Source of the DNA: Thiohalocapsa sp.
Lineage (GTDB): Bacteria > Pseudomonadota > Gammaproteobacteria > Chromatiales > Chromatiaceae
Assembly (NCBI GenBank): GCA_028277725.1
Contig: JANQFX010000028.1
Coordinates: 1 to 64,000 of the forward strand
Length of the DNA: 64,000 nt
Reading direction: 5' to 3'
The notes under the pieces are model-generated. The model had not been told where the DNA came from. It did not search any database and worked only from the letters and a program-made list of their open reading frames with translations. How positions within the stretch are numbered: the first letter of the stretch is position 1; every line of letters starts with the position of its first letter. Positions 54,228 through 62,043 of this stretch are shown here, one piece after another. The position numbers and the translations under genes are program-made.

Positions 54228-55235
54228 TCAGGCGCCGTAGTAACCTCGGTACCAGTCCACGAATCGGGCGACGCCTGCCTCGACGCTGGTCGCCGGTTTG
54301 TAATCGAGCTGCTCGACCAAGTCCGTCACGTCCGCGTAGGTGTCCGGCACATCGCCCGGTTGCAGCGGTAGCATGTCCTTCTTCGCCTCGCGCCCGAGGC
54401 ATTGCTCCAGCACCTCGATGTAGTGCATCAGCTCCACCGGCTGGTTGTTGCCGATGTTGTAGAGCCGGTACGGGGCCGTGCTGGTGGCGGAATCCGGCGC
54501 ATCGCCGTTCCAGGTGGAGTTGGGCTTGGCGACCTTATCCACTACCCGGATGACGCCCTCGACGATGTCGTCGATGTAGGTGAAGTCGCGTCGGTGCTGG
54601 CCGTAGTTGAAGACCTTGATCGGCTCTCCGGCCAGGATGGCGCGGGTGAACATGAATAGCGCCATATCCGGACGCCCCCAGGGGCCGTAGACGGTGAAGA
54701 ACCTGAGGCCCGTCGTCGGCAGGTCGTACAGGTGGCTGTAGGTATGCGCCATCAACTCGTTGGCCTTCTTGCTCGCGGCATAGAGGCTGAGCGGGTGGTC
54801 CACGTTGTCGTGCACCGAGAAGGGCATGCTGGTGTTGGCGCCGTAGACGGAGCTCGACGACGCGTACACCAGATGCTCTACGTCGTTGTGGCGACATCCC
54901 TCGAGGATGTGCGCGAAGCCGACCAGGTTGGTGTCGACGTAGGCGAGCGGATTCTCGATCGAGTAGCGCACGCCGGCCTGGGCGGCGAGGTTTACGACGC
55001 GGTCTGGTCGATGCTGTGCGAAGGCGGCGGCGACGCCGGCTCGATCCTCCAGGTTCAGGCGCAGATCGGTGAAGCGCTGATGCGCCCGCACCCGTGATAG
55101 ACGAGCCTCCTTCAGGCCGACGTCGTAGTAGTCATTGAGATTGTCGACGCCGATGACCTCGTCGCCGCGTTCCAGGAGTCGCAGGGACAGGGCGGAGCCG
55201 ATGAAACCGGCACTGCCGGTGACGAGCACTCTCAT
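54228..55235 (-). CDS. NAD-dependent nucleotide-sugar epimerase (UDP-glucuronate 4-epimerase-like)
   Basis: 335 aa short-chain dehydrogenase-type epimerase. The Rossmann motif [11 protein letters not shown] lies at the N-terminus, [17 protein letters not shown] is typical of UDP-glucuronate 4-epimerases, and the catalytic Tyr-Lys pair is in [33 protein letters not shown] also fits. It should interconvert UDP-GlcA and UDP-GalA for the exopolysaccharide. The ATG at 55235 (MRVLVTG) is the family start; the frame beyond it is not coding-like. It is co-oriented with the dehydrogenase gene upstream. Confidence 0.92.
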   Translation of the reverse strand: MRVLVTGSAGFIGSALSLRLLERGDEVIGVDNLNDYYDVGLKEARLSRVRAHQRFTDLRLNLEDRAGVAAAFAQHRPDRVVNLAAQAGVRYSIENPLAYVDTNLVGFAHILEGCRHNDVEHLVYASSSSVYGANTSMPFSVHDNVDHPLSLYAASKKANELMAHTYSHLYDLPTTGLRFFTVYGPWGRPDMALFMFTRAILAGEPIKVFNYGQHRRDFTYIDDIVEGVIRVVDKVAKPNSTWNGDAPDSATSTAPYRLYNIGNNQPVELMHYIEVLEQCLGREAKKDMLPLQPGDVPDTYADVTDLVEQLDYKPATSVEAGVARFVDWYRGYYGA

Positions 55236-55361
55236 GGCGCGGATCTCTTGTTTGGGGGTCGACAGACTACGGGCCGCAGCGATGGGCTCGCATGGATACA
55301 TGCATGGTCGCGGCCAAGACGCCTCGGATCTCGAAGGCACCCGGAACCATGGGAGGATTGC

Positions 55362-56645
55362 TCAGAGCCGACCGTCGACGTCGTCGGCGGGGAAGATGTG
55401 CTTCACGTCGTAGAGCATGGCGCCCGGCTTGGCGAAGCCTCGCGCCGCCTGGGCACCGGCCTCGGCGAATTGCCGATGGGCGACGGCTAGGACCACGGCG
55501 TCGTAGTCGTCGCCGGCGCTCGGCTCGATGAGGTCGATGCCGTACTCCTGCCGCGCCTCATCGGCGCTCGCCCAGGGGTCATGGACGTCGCACTGGATGC
55601 CGTAGGAGCGGAGTTCCGCCACGATGTCCACCACCCGGGTGTTGCGGAGATCCGGGCAGTTCTCCTTGAAGGTCAGGCCCATGATCAGCACGCGGGCGTC
55701 CTGTGGGAAGCCGCCCCTCGCGGCCATGAGCTTGACCACCTCGCTGGCGACGAAGGCCCCCATGCTGTCGTTGAGCCGGCGACCCGCCAGGATGATTTCC
55801 GGGTGGTAGCCGATCTCCTGCGCCTTGTGCGTCAGGTAATAGGGATCGACGCCGATGCAGTGGCCGCCAACCAGGCCGGGCCGAAACGGCAGAAAATTCC
55901 ACTTGCTGCCCGCAGCCGCCAGCACCTCGTCGGTATCGATGCCCATGCGGTTGAAGATCAGCGCCAACTCGTTGATGAGCGCAATATTGACGTCGCGCTG
56001 CGTATTCTCGATGACCTTGGCTGCTTCTGCCACGCGGATGCTGCTCGCGCGGTGGGTGCCGGCCGTTATGATGCTGGCGTAGAGCTCGTCGACGAAGTCC
56101 GCGGCCTCCGCTGTGGAGCCCGCGGTGACCTTCTTGATGGTGATGAGCCGGTGCTCCCTATCGCCGGGGTTGATGCGTTCCGGGCTGTAGCCGGCGAAGA
56201 AATCCCGGTTGAACTCCAGCCCGGATGTCGCCTCCAGCAGCGGCACGCAGACCTCTTCGGTCGCGCCGGGATAGACGGTCGACTCGTAGATCACGACGTC
56301 GCCGCTGCCGAGCACCTGCCCAAGCGCCTTGCTCGCGGACTTTAGAGGTGTTAGGTCGGGCGTCTTGGCTCGCGTGATCGGCGTCGGCACCGTGACGATG
56401 TAGACGCTGCAGGGACGCAGATCTTCGATGTCGGTGGTGTAGCTGAGCCGTTCGGCGGCGGCGAGCTCCTCGGGTTCTACCTCGAGTGAACTATCCCGTC
56501 CCGCACGCAGCTCCTCGACCCTGGGGCCGTCGATATCGAATCCGATGGTCCGGTACTGTTGCCCGAGCGTCACCGCGAGCGGGAGGCCGACATATCCGAG
56601 ACCCACGACCCCGATGGTCGTGGTGCGATCGAGCTGAAGTTTCAT
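55362..56645 (-). CDS. Nucleotide-sugar 6-dehydrogenase (TviB/WbpO-like)
   Basis: 427 aa UDP-sugar dehydrogenase. The NAD site is [16 protein letters not shown] at the N-terminus. [33 protein letters not shown] and the catalytic Cys in [15 protein letters not shown] follow. [20 protein letters not shown] closes the sugar-binding part. The motif set and length fit Vi-antigen TviB and WbpO, which oxidise UDP-GlcNAc or UDP-GalNAc to uronic acids, more than UDP-glucose dehydrogenase. Product assignment is inference. It lies 126 bases upstream of the epimerase gene. Confidence 0.9.
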   Translation of the reverse strand: MKLQLDRTTTIGVVGLGYVGLPLAVTLGQQYRTIGFDIDGPRVEELRAGRDSSLEVEPEELAAAERLSYTTDIEDLRPCSVYIVTVPTPITRAKTPDLTPLKSASKALGQVLGSGDVVIYESTVYPGATEEVCVPLLEATSGLEFNRDFFAGYSPERINPGDREHRLITIKKVTAGSTAEAADFVDELYASIITAGTHRASSIRVAEAAKVIENTQRDVNIALINELALIFNRMGIDTDEVLAAAGSKWNFLPFRPGLVGGHCIGVDPYYLTHKAQEIGYHPEIILAGRRLNDSMGAFVASEVVKLMAARGGFPQDARVLIMGLTFKENCPDLRNTRVVDIVAELRSYGIQCDVHDPWASADEARQEYGIDLIEPSAGDDYDAVVLAVAHRQFAEAGAQAARGFAKPGAMLYDVKHIFPADDVDGRL

Positions 56646-57079
56646 GGCAGCAGAATCCGATACGCCGGGAGCGGGTATGGGCGCGCGATCCAATCGCGGC
56701 GAAAGACGAGTGGCAGCATGGTATCACGCCGTGGCGAGCGACCCAGGGTTGGGCCGCAGCCAACAGCCCGGCGTGATTCCCCATCGGGCTCTTTGCTGTG
56801 GTCAGTCCCGCGAAGTGCTGTGCTACCATCCTGCGCCGAGTCCACAGGGCAGTCGGAGGTCGCTGGCTCGTCGGGTGCTTCCACCCGACTGTCGCGTGCC
56901 ACGGCCCGGTCGCTTCCGAGCCACCGCTATGGACCCTGCGGCCCGCGTTTGGTCCCGTCTGCATCCACGGGTCCATTCGTGTCTCATGGTATGCCGCTTG
57001 AGGGTATCTCGAAGGGGTCGAGGTCTTCTCAAACGGCCCTCCACAGTCACCCATCGCGCCCCGTAGTTGGCAGGTTGTC
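56646..57079. other. Divergent regulatory spacer before the sugar transferase/prs genes
   Basis: 434 bases between divergent genes. Frames here give Arg/Ser/Pro-rich shadow peptides with no domain. The region holds a -24/-12-type match at 56864-56879 and a weaker one at 56987-57001 (TGGTATG, four bases, TTGA, lacking the final C of the -12 GC). This is the natural place for PrsR and RpoN control. Confidence 0.55.
56864..56879 (+). promoter_or_regulatory. Candidate sigma-54 (-24/-12) promoter
   Basis: TGGCTCGTCGGGTGCT agrees with the sigma-54 consensus TGGCACG-N4-TTGCW at all but two defined positions and keeps the essential GG-N10-GC spacing. It points toward the sugar transferase, prsK and prsR, with a leader of about 190 bases. 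The PrsR activator with a GAFTGA motif is encoded 3.7 kb downstream, so autoregulation is plausible. GC-rich DNA gives chance matches, so confidence is moderate. Confidence 0.5.
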
Positions 57080-58477
57080 ATGATCCGGCTATTCGGCCAC
57101 CACGTCTCCGGGCTCAATCTGTTGTTGGGTCTATCGGAGGTGATCCTGTTCCTCGCCTCGCTGCACCTCGGCGTCGGTGTGCGCTTCGGTTGGCATTTGC
57201 CCCACGACATTGCCCCGAGCGATCCCTGGATCACCGGTGCGGTCTTCGCGCTGGTCATGTCGCTTTCCGTTGCCTCGATGGGGTTGTATCAGCGACGGGC
57301 GCAGGGCAGCGAAGCCGGCTTCATGGTCCGGCTCGCAATTGCCTTCGGGATCGGCACCACGGTGCTCGCTCTGGCCTTCTATCTGTTTCCCGCCATCCTG
57401 ATGGGACGTGGCATCCTTGCATGGGCGCTCCTGTTCGCCTTCGCCGGCACCATCGCGCTGCGCATGCTGTTCGATCGGATCGCGGGCGCGGAGTACGGCA
57501 AGCGGCGAGTGCTGGTCCTAGGCGCCGGTGTCAATGCGGAGCGGATCGCAGAATTGGAGGCACGCGAGTCGACTTTGGGATTCTGTGTCGTGGGTTACGT
57601 GCCGTTGCCGCGCAGCCAGCGTCTCGTCGCAGACGAGAGATTGTTGCCCCGGAGTGGCTCACTCCTGGAGTTGGCGATCGCCAATAACGTCGACGAGATC
57701 GTCGTCGCGGCGGACGATCGTCGCCGCAAGCTTCCGATCGGCGAACTGCTCGATTGCAAACTGAGCGGTTTCGCCGTTCTCGACCTGTTGAGCTTCTTTG
57801 AGAAGGAGTCCGCGGTGGTCAAGATCGATCTGCTGCATCCGAGCTGGATATTCTTCTCTCGTGATGGATTCGAGATTGGCGTCACGGGGCTCTACGGCAA
57901 GCGCCTGCTCGACCTGGTGGTGGCATCACTGATGTTGCTGATTGCGGCGCCGGTCATGCTATTGGTGGCGGCTTCGTCGATGATCGAGTCTCGCGGCCGA
58001 CACCCGGTCTTCTACCACCAGATTCGGATCGGGCAGGGCGGCCTGCCGTTTCGACTGCACAAGTTTCGCAGTATGCGCGTGGATGCGGAGGCAGACGGTC
58101 GAGCGAAGTGGGCCACCAAGAACGACAGTCGCATCACGCGCCTCGGTGGTTTTCTTCGCCGAACCCGGATCGACGAGCTGCCGCAGCTCTTCAATGTGCT
58201 GAAGGGGCAGATGAGCCTCGTGGGCCCGAGACCCGAGCGCCCGGAGTTCGTCGAACGCCTCTCTACGGGGATTCCCTATTACGCCGAGCGTCATCGTGTG
58301 AAGCCGGGGGTCACCGGCTGGGCCCAGCTGATGTATCCCTATGGCTCCGACGAGGAAGACGCGAAACGCAAGTTGGAATTCGATCTCTACTACGTCAAGC
58401 ACGCAGGGGTCTTTTTGGACCTGATCATCCTCTTGCAGACGGTGGAAGTCGTCTTGCTCGGCAAGGGCGCGCGCTGA
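57080..58477 (+). CDS. XrtA-system undecaprenyl-phosphate sugar phosphotransferase
   Basis: 465 aa polyprenyl-phosphate sugar-1-phosphate transferase (TIGR03013, EpsB_2 type). Four to five N-terminal helices are followed by a CoA-binding-like Rossmann region (RVLVLGAGVNAERIAEL near 145). A fifth helix at about 275-300 then leads into the catalytic bacterial sugar transferase domain with HKFRSMRVDAE, RRTRIDELPQLFNVLKGQMS and VGPRPERPEFVERL. It starts synthesis of the lipid-linked repeat at the inner membrane. PrsK follows after 22 bases. Confidence 0.94.
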   Translation: MIRLFGHHVSGLNLLLGLSEVILFLASLHLGVGVRFGWHLPHDIAPSDPWITGAVFALVMSLSVASMGLYQRRAQGSEAGFMVRLAIAFGIGTTVLALAFYLFPAILMGRGILAWALLFAFAGTIALRMLFDRIAGAEYGKRRVLVLGAGVNAERIAELEARESTLGFCVVGYVPLPRSQRLVADERLLPRSGSLLELAIANNVDEIVVAADDRRRKLPIGELLDCKLSGFAVLDLLSFFEKESAVVKIDLLHPSWIFFSRDGFEIGVTGLYGKRLLDLVVASLMLLIAAPVMLLVAASSMIESRGRHPVFYHQIRIGQGGLPFRLHKFRSMRVDAEADGRAKWATKNDSRITRLGGFLRRTRIDELPQLFNVLKGQMSLVGPRPERPEFVERLSTGIPYYAERHRVKPGVTGWAQLMYPYGSDEEDAKRKLEFDLYYVKHAGVFLDLIILLQTVEVVLLGKGAR

Positions 58478-58499
58478 ACAGGGCGCCCCGACGGCAGCT

Positions 58500-60596
58500 A
58501 TGCCGAATCACTTGTCGCCCGACCTCATCGGTGTCATTGGCTATGCTGCCGATGCCGCAGCGATGGCAATCCTGTGTCTGCTGTTGCTGACGACATGGCG
58601 CGGGCGCTTGCTGGGCGGTCTCCTGCTAACCGCGGTCTCGGTGAGTGTGCTGTGGGCCGTCCTGTTAGCCGTCCAGGCCAAGTGGCATTTGGTGCCGACG
58701 CAACTGATTTGGTCGGCCGAAGCGGCGCGTATGGTCGCCTGGTGCCTGTTCATGCTGCGGATGTTGGCGCCATTGCGCGGCGCCAATGACGGAGCGCTGC
58801 GCCCACTTCGCCTCGCCGTGATCTGCGGCGGGATCTTCCTCATGCTGCCGTTCGAGGATTGGCTGCCAGCGATGATTCCTGGCCTCGGTGGAGTCCCTGC
58901 CAGTATGCGCTTGATCGGTCAGGTGCTCCTGATGGTCGCAGGATTGTTCCTGATCGAACAGCTCTATCGACTGACCCCGTGGCAACATCGCTGGGGCATC
59001 AAGTTCCTCTGCTTCGGGCTCGGGGCGATCTTCGTCTACGACTTCTACTTCTTCGCCGAGGCGCTCCTGTTCGGACGTCTCGACCGTGGCGTTTGGCTTG
59101 CCCGCGGTGCCGTGAATGCCGTCATCACGCCGCTGCTTGCGGTCTCGGTGGCGCGAAATCCGCAATGGTCCTTCGATTTGTCCGTCTCCCGCGCGGTCGT
59201 GGTCCACTCCACCACCTTGGTCGCGGCTGGCATCTACCTGTTGTTCATGGCCCTGGCCGGCTATTACATTCGAGCCTACGGCGGCGAGTGGAGTGCGGTC
59301 TTCCAGCCGCTGTTCTTCTTCGGGGCCGCGCTGCTTCTGATCGTGATGCTCTTCTCGGGGCAGCTGCGATCACGGATGAAGCATTTCGTCAGTCGCCACT
59401 TCTATAGCTATCGCTATGACTACCGAGAGGAGTGGCTCAAGCTTATCGATGTCCTCTCAGGCAAGGTGCTGCAAGCGACCTTGCCGGAGCGGGTCGTTTT
59501 CGCACTCGGGGAGTTGGTCGACAGCCCGGGCGGAGCAATCTGGATCCTTGACACCGACGGGAGTTGTGCCTTGCGGCGCGCCTTCAATCTGTCTCTCGCC
59601 ACGATCGATCCGCAATGGCAGGCAGATGCACTCTGTGCAGAATTGGAACGGCGGGGGCTGGTGCTGGAGCTTGGCTCTGCCGACTCTGACACCATCGTCG
59701 CGTTGCCTCGGTGGCTAAGGGATAGCGAAGAGATCTGGTTGGTGGTGCCTTTGGTGCACGAGGATCGGGTCATCGGCATCGTCCTGCTCTCCCGCCCACG
59801 TGCGCCGCAGGCACTCGATTGGGAGAACGTGCAGCTTCTTCAGGCTGCTGCTCGCCAGGCGGCGAGTTATATCGCGCTGGACGAAGCCGCTTCAGCGCTG
59901 GCGGAGGCGCGGCAGTTCGAAGGCTTCAACCGCCTGTCGGCGTTCGTCGTGCACGATCTCAAGAACATCGTCGCGCAGTTGTCCCTGGTCTCGCGTAACG
60001 CAGAGCGTTATCGCGACAACCCGGAGTTCGTCGGCGACGCCTTGCAGACGGTGCGCGACGCGGTCGCTCGCATGAATCGGCTCCTGCTGCAGCTGCGTTC
60101 CGCCGCGCCGTCGACCTCGCATGAGGAGGTTGCGTTGACGCCCGTGCTGGAGCGCGTGGTCGCTCAGCGCTCCGTGCAGGAACCCAAGCCGGTCCTGCGG
60201 TTGGACGGTGCGGTCGATGACGTCGTTTGCGTGGATAATGAGCGTCTGGATGCGGTCCTTGCCAACGTCATCCAGAACGCGCAGGAAGCGGCGGAACGCG
60301 ACGGTCTCGTCAGTGTGACCCTGCGCAACGACGGGCCCTTCGTCGTAATCGAAGTCGTCGACGATGGCTGCGGCATGGATGCGGAGTTCTTGCGCGAACG
60401 GCTGTTCCGGCCGTTCGATTCCACCAAAGGGCTCGCGGGTATGGGGATCGGGGCATACGAATGCAAGGCGTTCATTGTCTCCGCGGGTGGCCGTGTCGAC
60501 GTCGAGAGTGAACCAGGTGAGGGCACGCGCTTCAGCATCCGGCTGCCGAGCGCCGCCCTCCCGTCGGAAGGCCGTCAGTCGGCCTTGGTGGTTTAG
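58500..60596 (+). CDS. prsK: PEP-CTERM system sensor histidine kinase PrsK
   Basis: 698 aa membrane histidine kinase (TIGR02916). About eight N-terminal hydrophobic helices (residues 10-280) form a sensor of unknown signal. A GAF-like domain (about 320-465) follows. The kinase core has His485 in FVVHDLKNIVAQL, the N-box VIQNAQEAAE, VVDDGCGMD and FDSTKGLAGMGIGAYECK. It phosphorylates PrsR, encoded four bases downstream. In Zoogloea this pair with RpoN turns on PEP-CTERM and asnB genes (established knowledge). Confidence 0.95.
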   Translation: MPNHLSPDLIGVIGYAADAAAMAILCLLLLTTWRGRLLGGLLLTAVSVSVLWAVLLAVQAKWHLVPTQLIWSAEAARMVAWCLFMLRMLAPLRGANDGALRPLRLAVICGGIFLMLPFEDWLPAMIPGLGGVPASMRLIGQVLLMVAGLFLIEQLYRLTPWQHRWGIKFLCFGLGAIFVYDFYFFAEALLFGRLDRGVWLARGAVNAVITPLLAVSVARNPQWSFDLSVSRAVVVHSTTLVAAGIYLLFMALAGYYIRAYGGEWSAVFQPLFFFGAALLLIVMLFSGQLRSRMKHFVSRHFYSYRYDYREEWLKLIDVLSGKVLQATLPERVVFALGELVDSPGGAIWILDTDGSCALRRAFNLSLATIDPQWQADALCAELERRGLVLELGSADSDTIVALPRWLRDSEEIWLVVPLVHEDRVIGIVLLSRPRAPQALDWENVQLLQAAARQAASYIALDEAASALAEARQFEGFNRLSAFVVHDLKNIVAQLSLVSRNAERYRDNPEFVGDALQTVRDAVARMNRLLLQLRSAAPSTSHEEVALTPVLERVVAQRSVQEPKPVLRLDGAVDDVVCVDNERLDAVLANVIQNAQEAAERDGLVSVTLRNDGPFVVIEVVDDGCGMDAEFLRERLFRPFDSTKGLAGMGIGAYECKAFIVSAGGRVDVESEPGEGTRFSIRLPSAALPSEGRQSALVV

Positions 60597-60600
60597 AATC

Positions 60601-61956
60601 GTGGAAGATCAACCAATCAAGTTACTCGTTGTCGAGGACGACCCGGGTTTGCAGCGCCAGCTGCGATGGAGTTTCGAGGGCTGCGAAGTCAGCGTTGCGT
60701 CGGACTACGAGTCCGTGCTCACGCAGATCGGGGCGTGCGAGCCGACGGTCATCACCCTGGATCTCGGGTTGCCGCCGGACCCAGGTGGCACCAGCGAGGG
60801 CTTCCGTGTACTCGACGAGGTCCTGAAGCGCAACGCGGACGCGAAGGTGATTGTGGTCACTGGCCACAACGACAAGGACAACGCGGTGCGCGCGATCGGG
60901 CGGGGCGCCTACGACTTCTTCGAAAAGCCGATCGACCCGGATCTGCTCGGAATGGCCGTTAAACGTGCGGCTCGCCTGTCGCATCTGGAGTCCGAGTATC
61001 GCAAGCTCGCCACGGCGACCTCCTCGTCGCCCTTTGCGGATCTCATCGCTGTCAGCCCTCAGATGATGGATATCTGCCGCCAGATCGAGAAGCTCGCGCC
61101 CATCGACGTGACCACTCTGATTCTCGGCGAGAGCGGAACGGGCAAGGAGGTGCTGGTACGCATCCTGCACTCACTGAGCTCCCGCGCGAAGCGCCGCCTG
61201 GTCGCCATCAACTGCGCCGCGATCCCCGAGACCCTGCTCGAGAGTGAGCTCTTCGGGTACGAGAAGGGCGCCTTCACCGGCGCGGTCAAGACGACCCGAG
61301 GCAAGATCGAGGTTGCCGATCGCGGCATCCTGTTGTTGGACGAGATCGGTGATCTGCCCATGTCCCTGCAGTCCAAGTTGCTGCGGTTCCTGCAGGAGCG
61401 CGTCATCGAGCGCATCGGCGGGCGGCAGGAGATCCCGGTCGACGTGCGGGTGATCTGCGCCACACATCAGGACCTGCAAACCCTCATCGCCGAAGGCCGA
61501 TTCCGCGAAGACCTGTTCTACCGGATCAACGAAGCAACCATCCAGGTCCCGGCACTGCGGGAGCGGCAGAACGATGCGGTGGTCTTGGGACGGGCTTTTC
61601 TCCGGCGTTTTGCAGCGCAGTTTCGCAAACCGGTCAGGACCTTCTCGAGACAGGCGATGGCCGCCATCGAGTCCCACAGCTGGCCCGGCAATGTTCGCGA
61701 ACTCGAGAACCGCGTCAAGCGGGCTGTCATCATGGCCGATGGGCGGGAGGTCAGCGCCGAGGACCTGGAGCTTGCGGACGTCGAGGTCCAGGGTATGCCG
61801 TATGACCTGCGCGAGGTTCGGGTGCTGTCCGAGCGCAACGCGATCGAGCGCGCGCTCCATCACGGCGGGCAGAATCTATCGCGGGCTGCGGAGCTCCTCG
61901 GGATCACCCGGCCGACCCTCTACAACCTCATGCGCAAGCACAAGATTGCAACCTGA
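60601..61956 (+). CDS. prsR: PEP-CTERM system sigma-54-dependent response regulator PrsR
   Basis: 451 aa NtrC-type activator (TIGR02915). The receiver domain has VVEDDPG near residue 9, the phospho-acceptor Asp54 in ITLDLGLPP and FFEKPIDP with the switch Lys. The AAA+ domain has Walker A GESGTGKE at 176-183 and the sigma-54 contact GAFTGA at 223-228. A Fis-type helix-turn-helix ends the protein (SRAAELLGITRPTLYNLM). The start is GTG at 60601, four bases after the prsK stop. The longer upstream frame lies inside prsK. Confidence 0.95.
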   Translation: MEDQPIKLLVVEDDPGLQRQLRWSFEGCEVSVASDYESVLTQIGACEPTVITLDLGLPPDPGGTSEGFRVLDEVLKRNADAKVIVVTGHNDKDNAVRAIGRGAYDFFEKPIDPDLLGMAVKRAARLSHLESEYRKLATATSSSPFADLIAVSPQMMDICRQIEKLAPIDVTTLILGESGTGKEVLVRILHSLSSRAKRRLVAINCAAIPETLLESELFGYEKGAFTGAVKTTRGKIEVADRGILLLDEIGDLPMSLQSKLLRFLQERVIERIGGRQEIPVDVRVICATHQDLQTLIAEGRFREDLFYRINEATIQVPALRERQNDAVVLGRAFLRRFAAQFRKPVRTFSRQAMAAIESHSWPGNVRELENRVKRAVIMADGREVSAEDLELADVEVQGMPYDLREVRVLSERNAIERALHHGGQNLSRAAELLGITRPTLYNLMRKHKIAT

Positions 61957-62043
61957 CAAGCGAGGCCCTGCGCGTCCAATCGCGCGTGTCTATACCTGGT
62001 AGCTCGAGGCCCGTCCGCGTACCGATACGATTCGGAGATCGAC

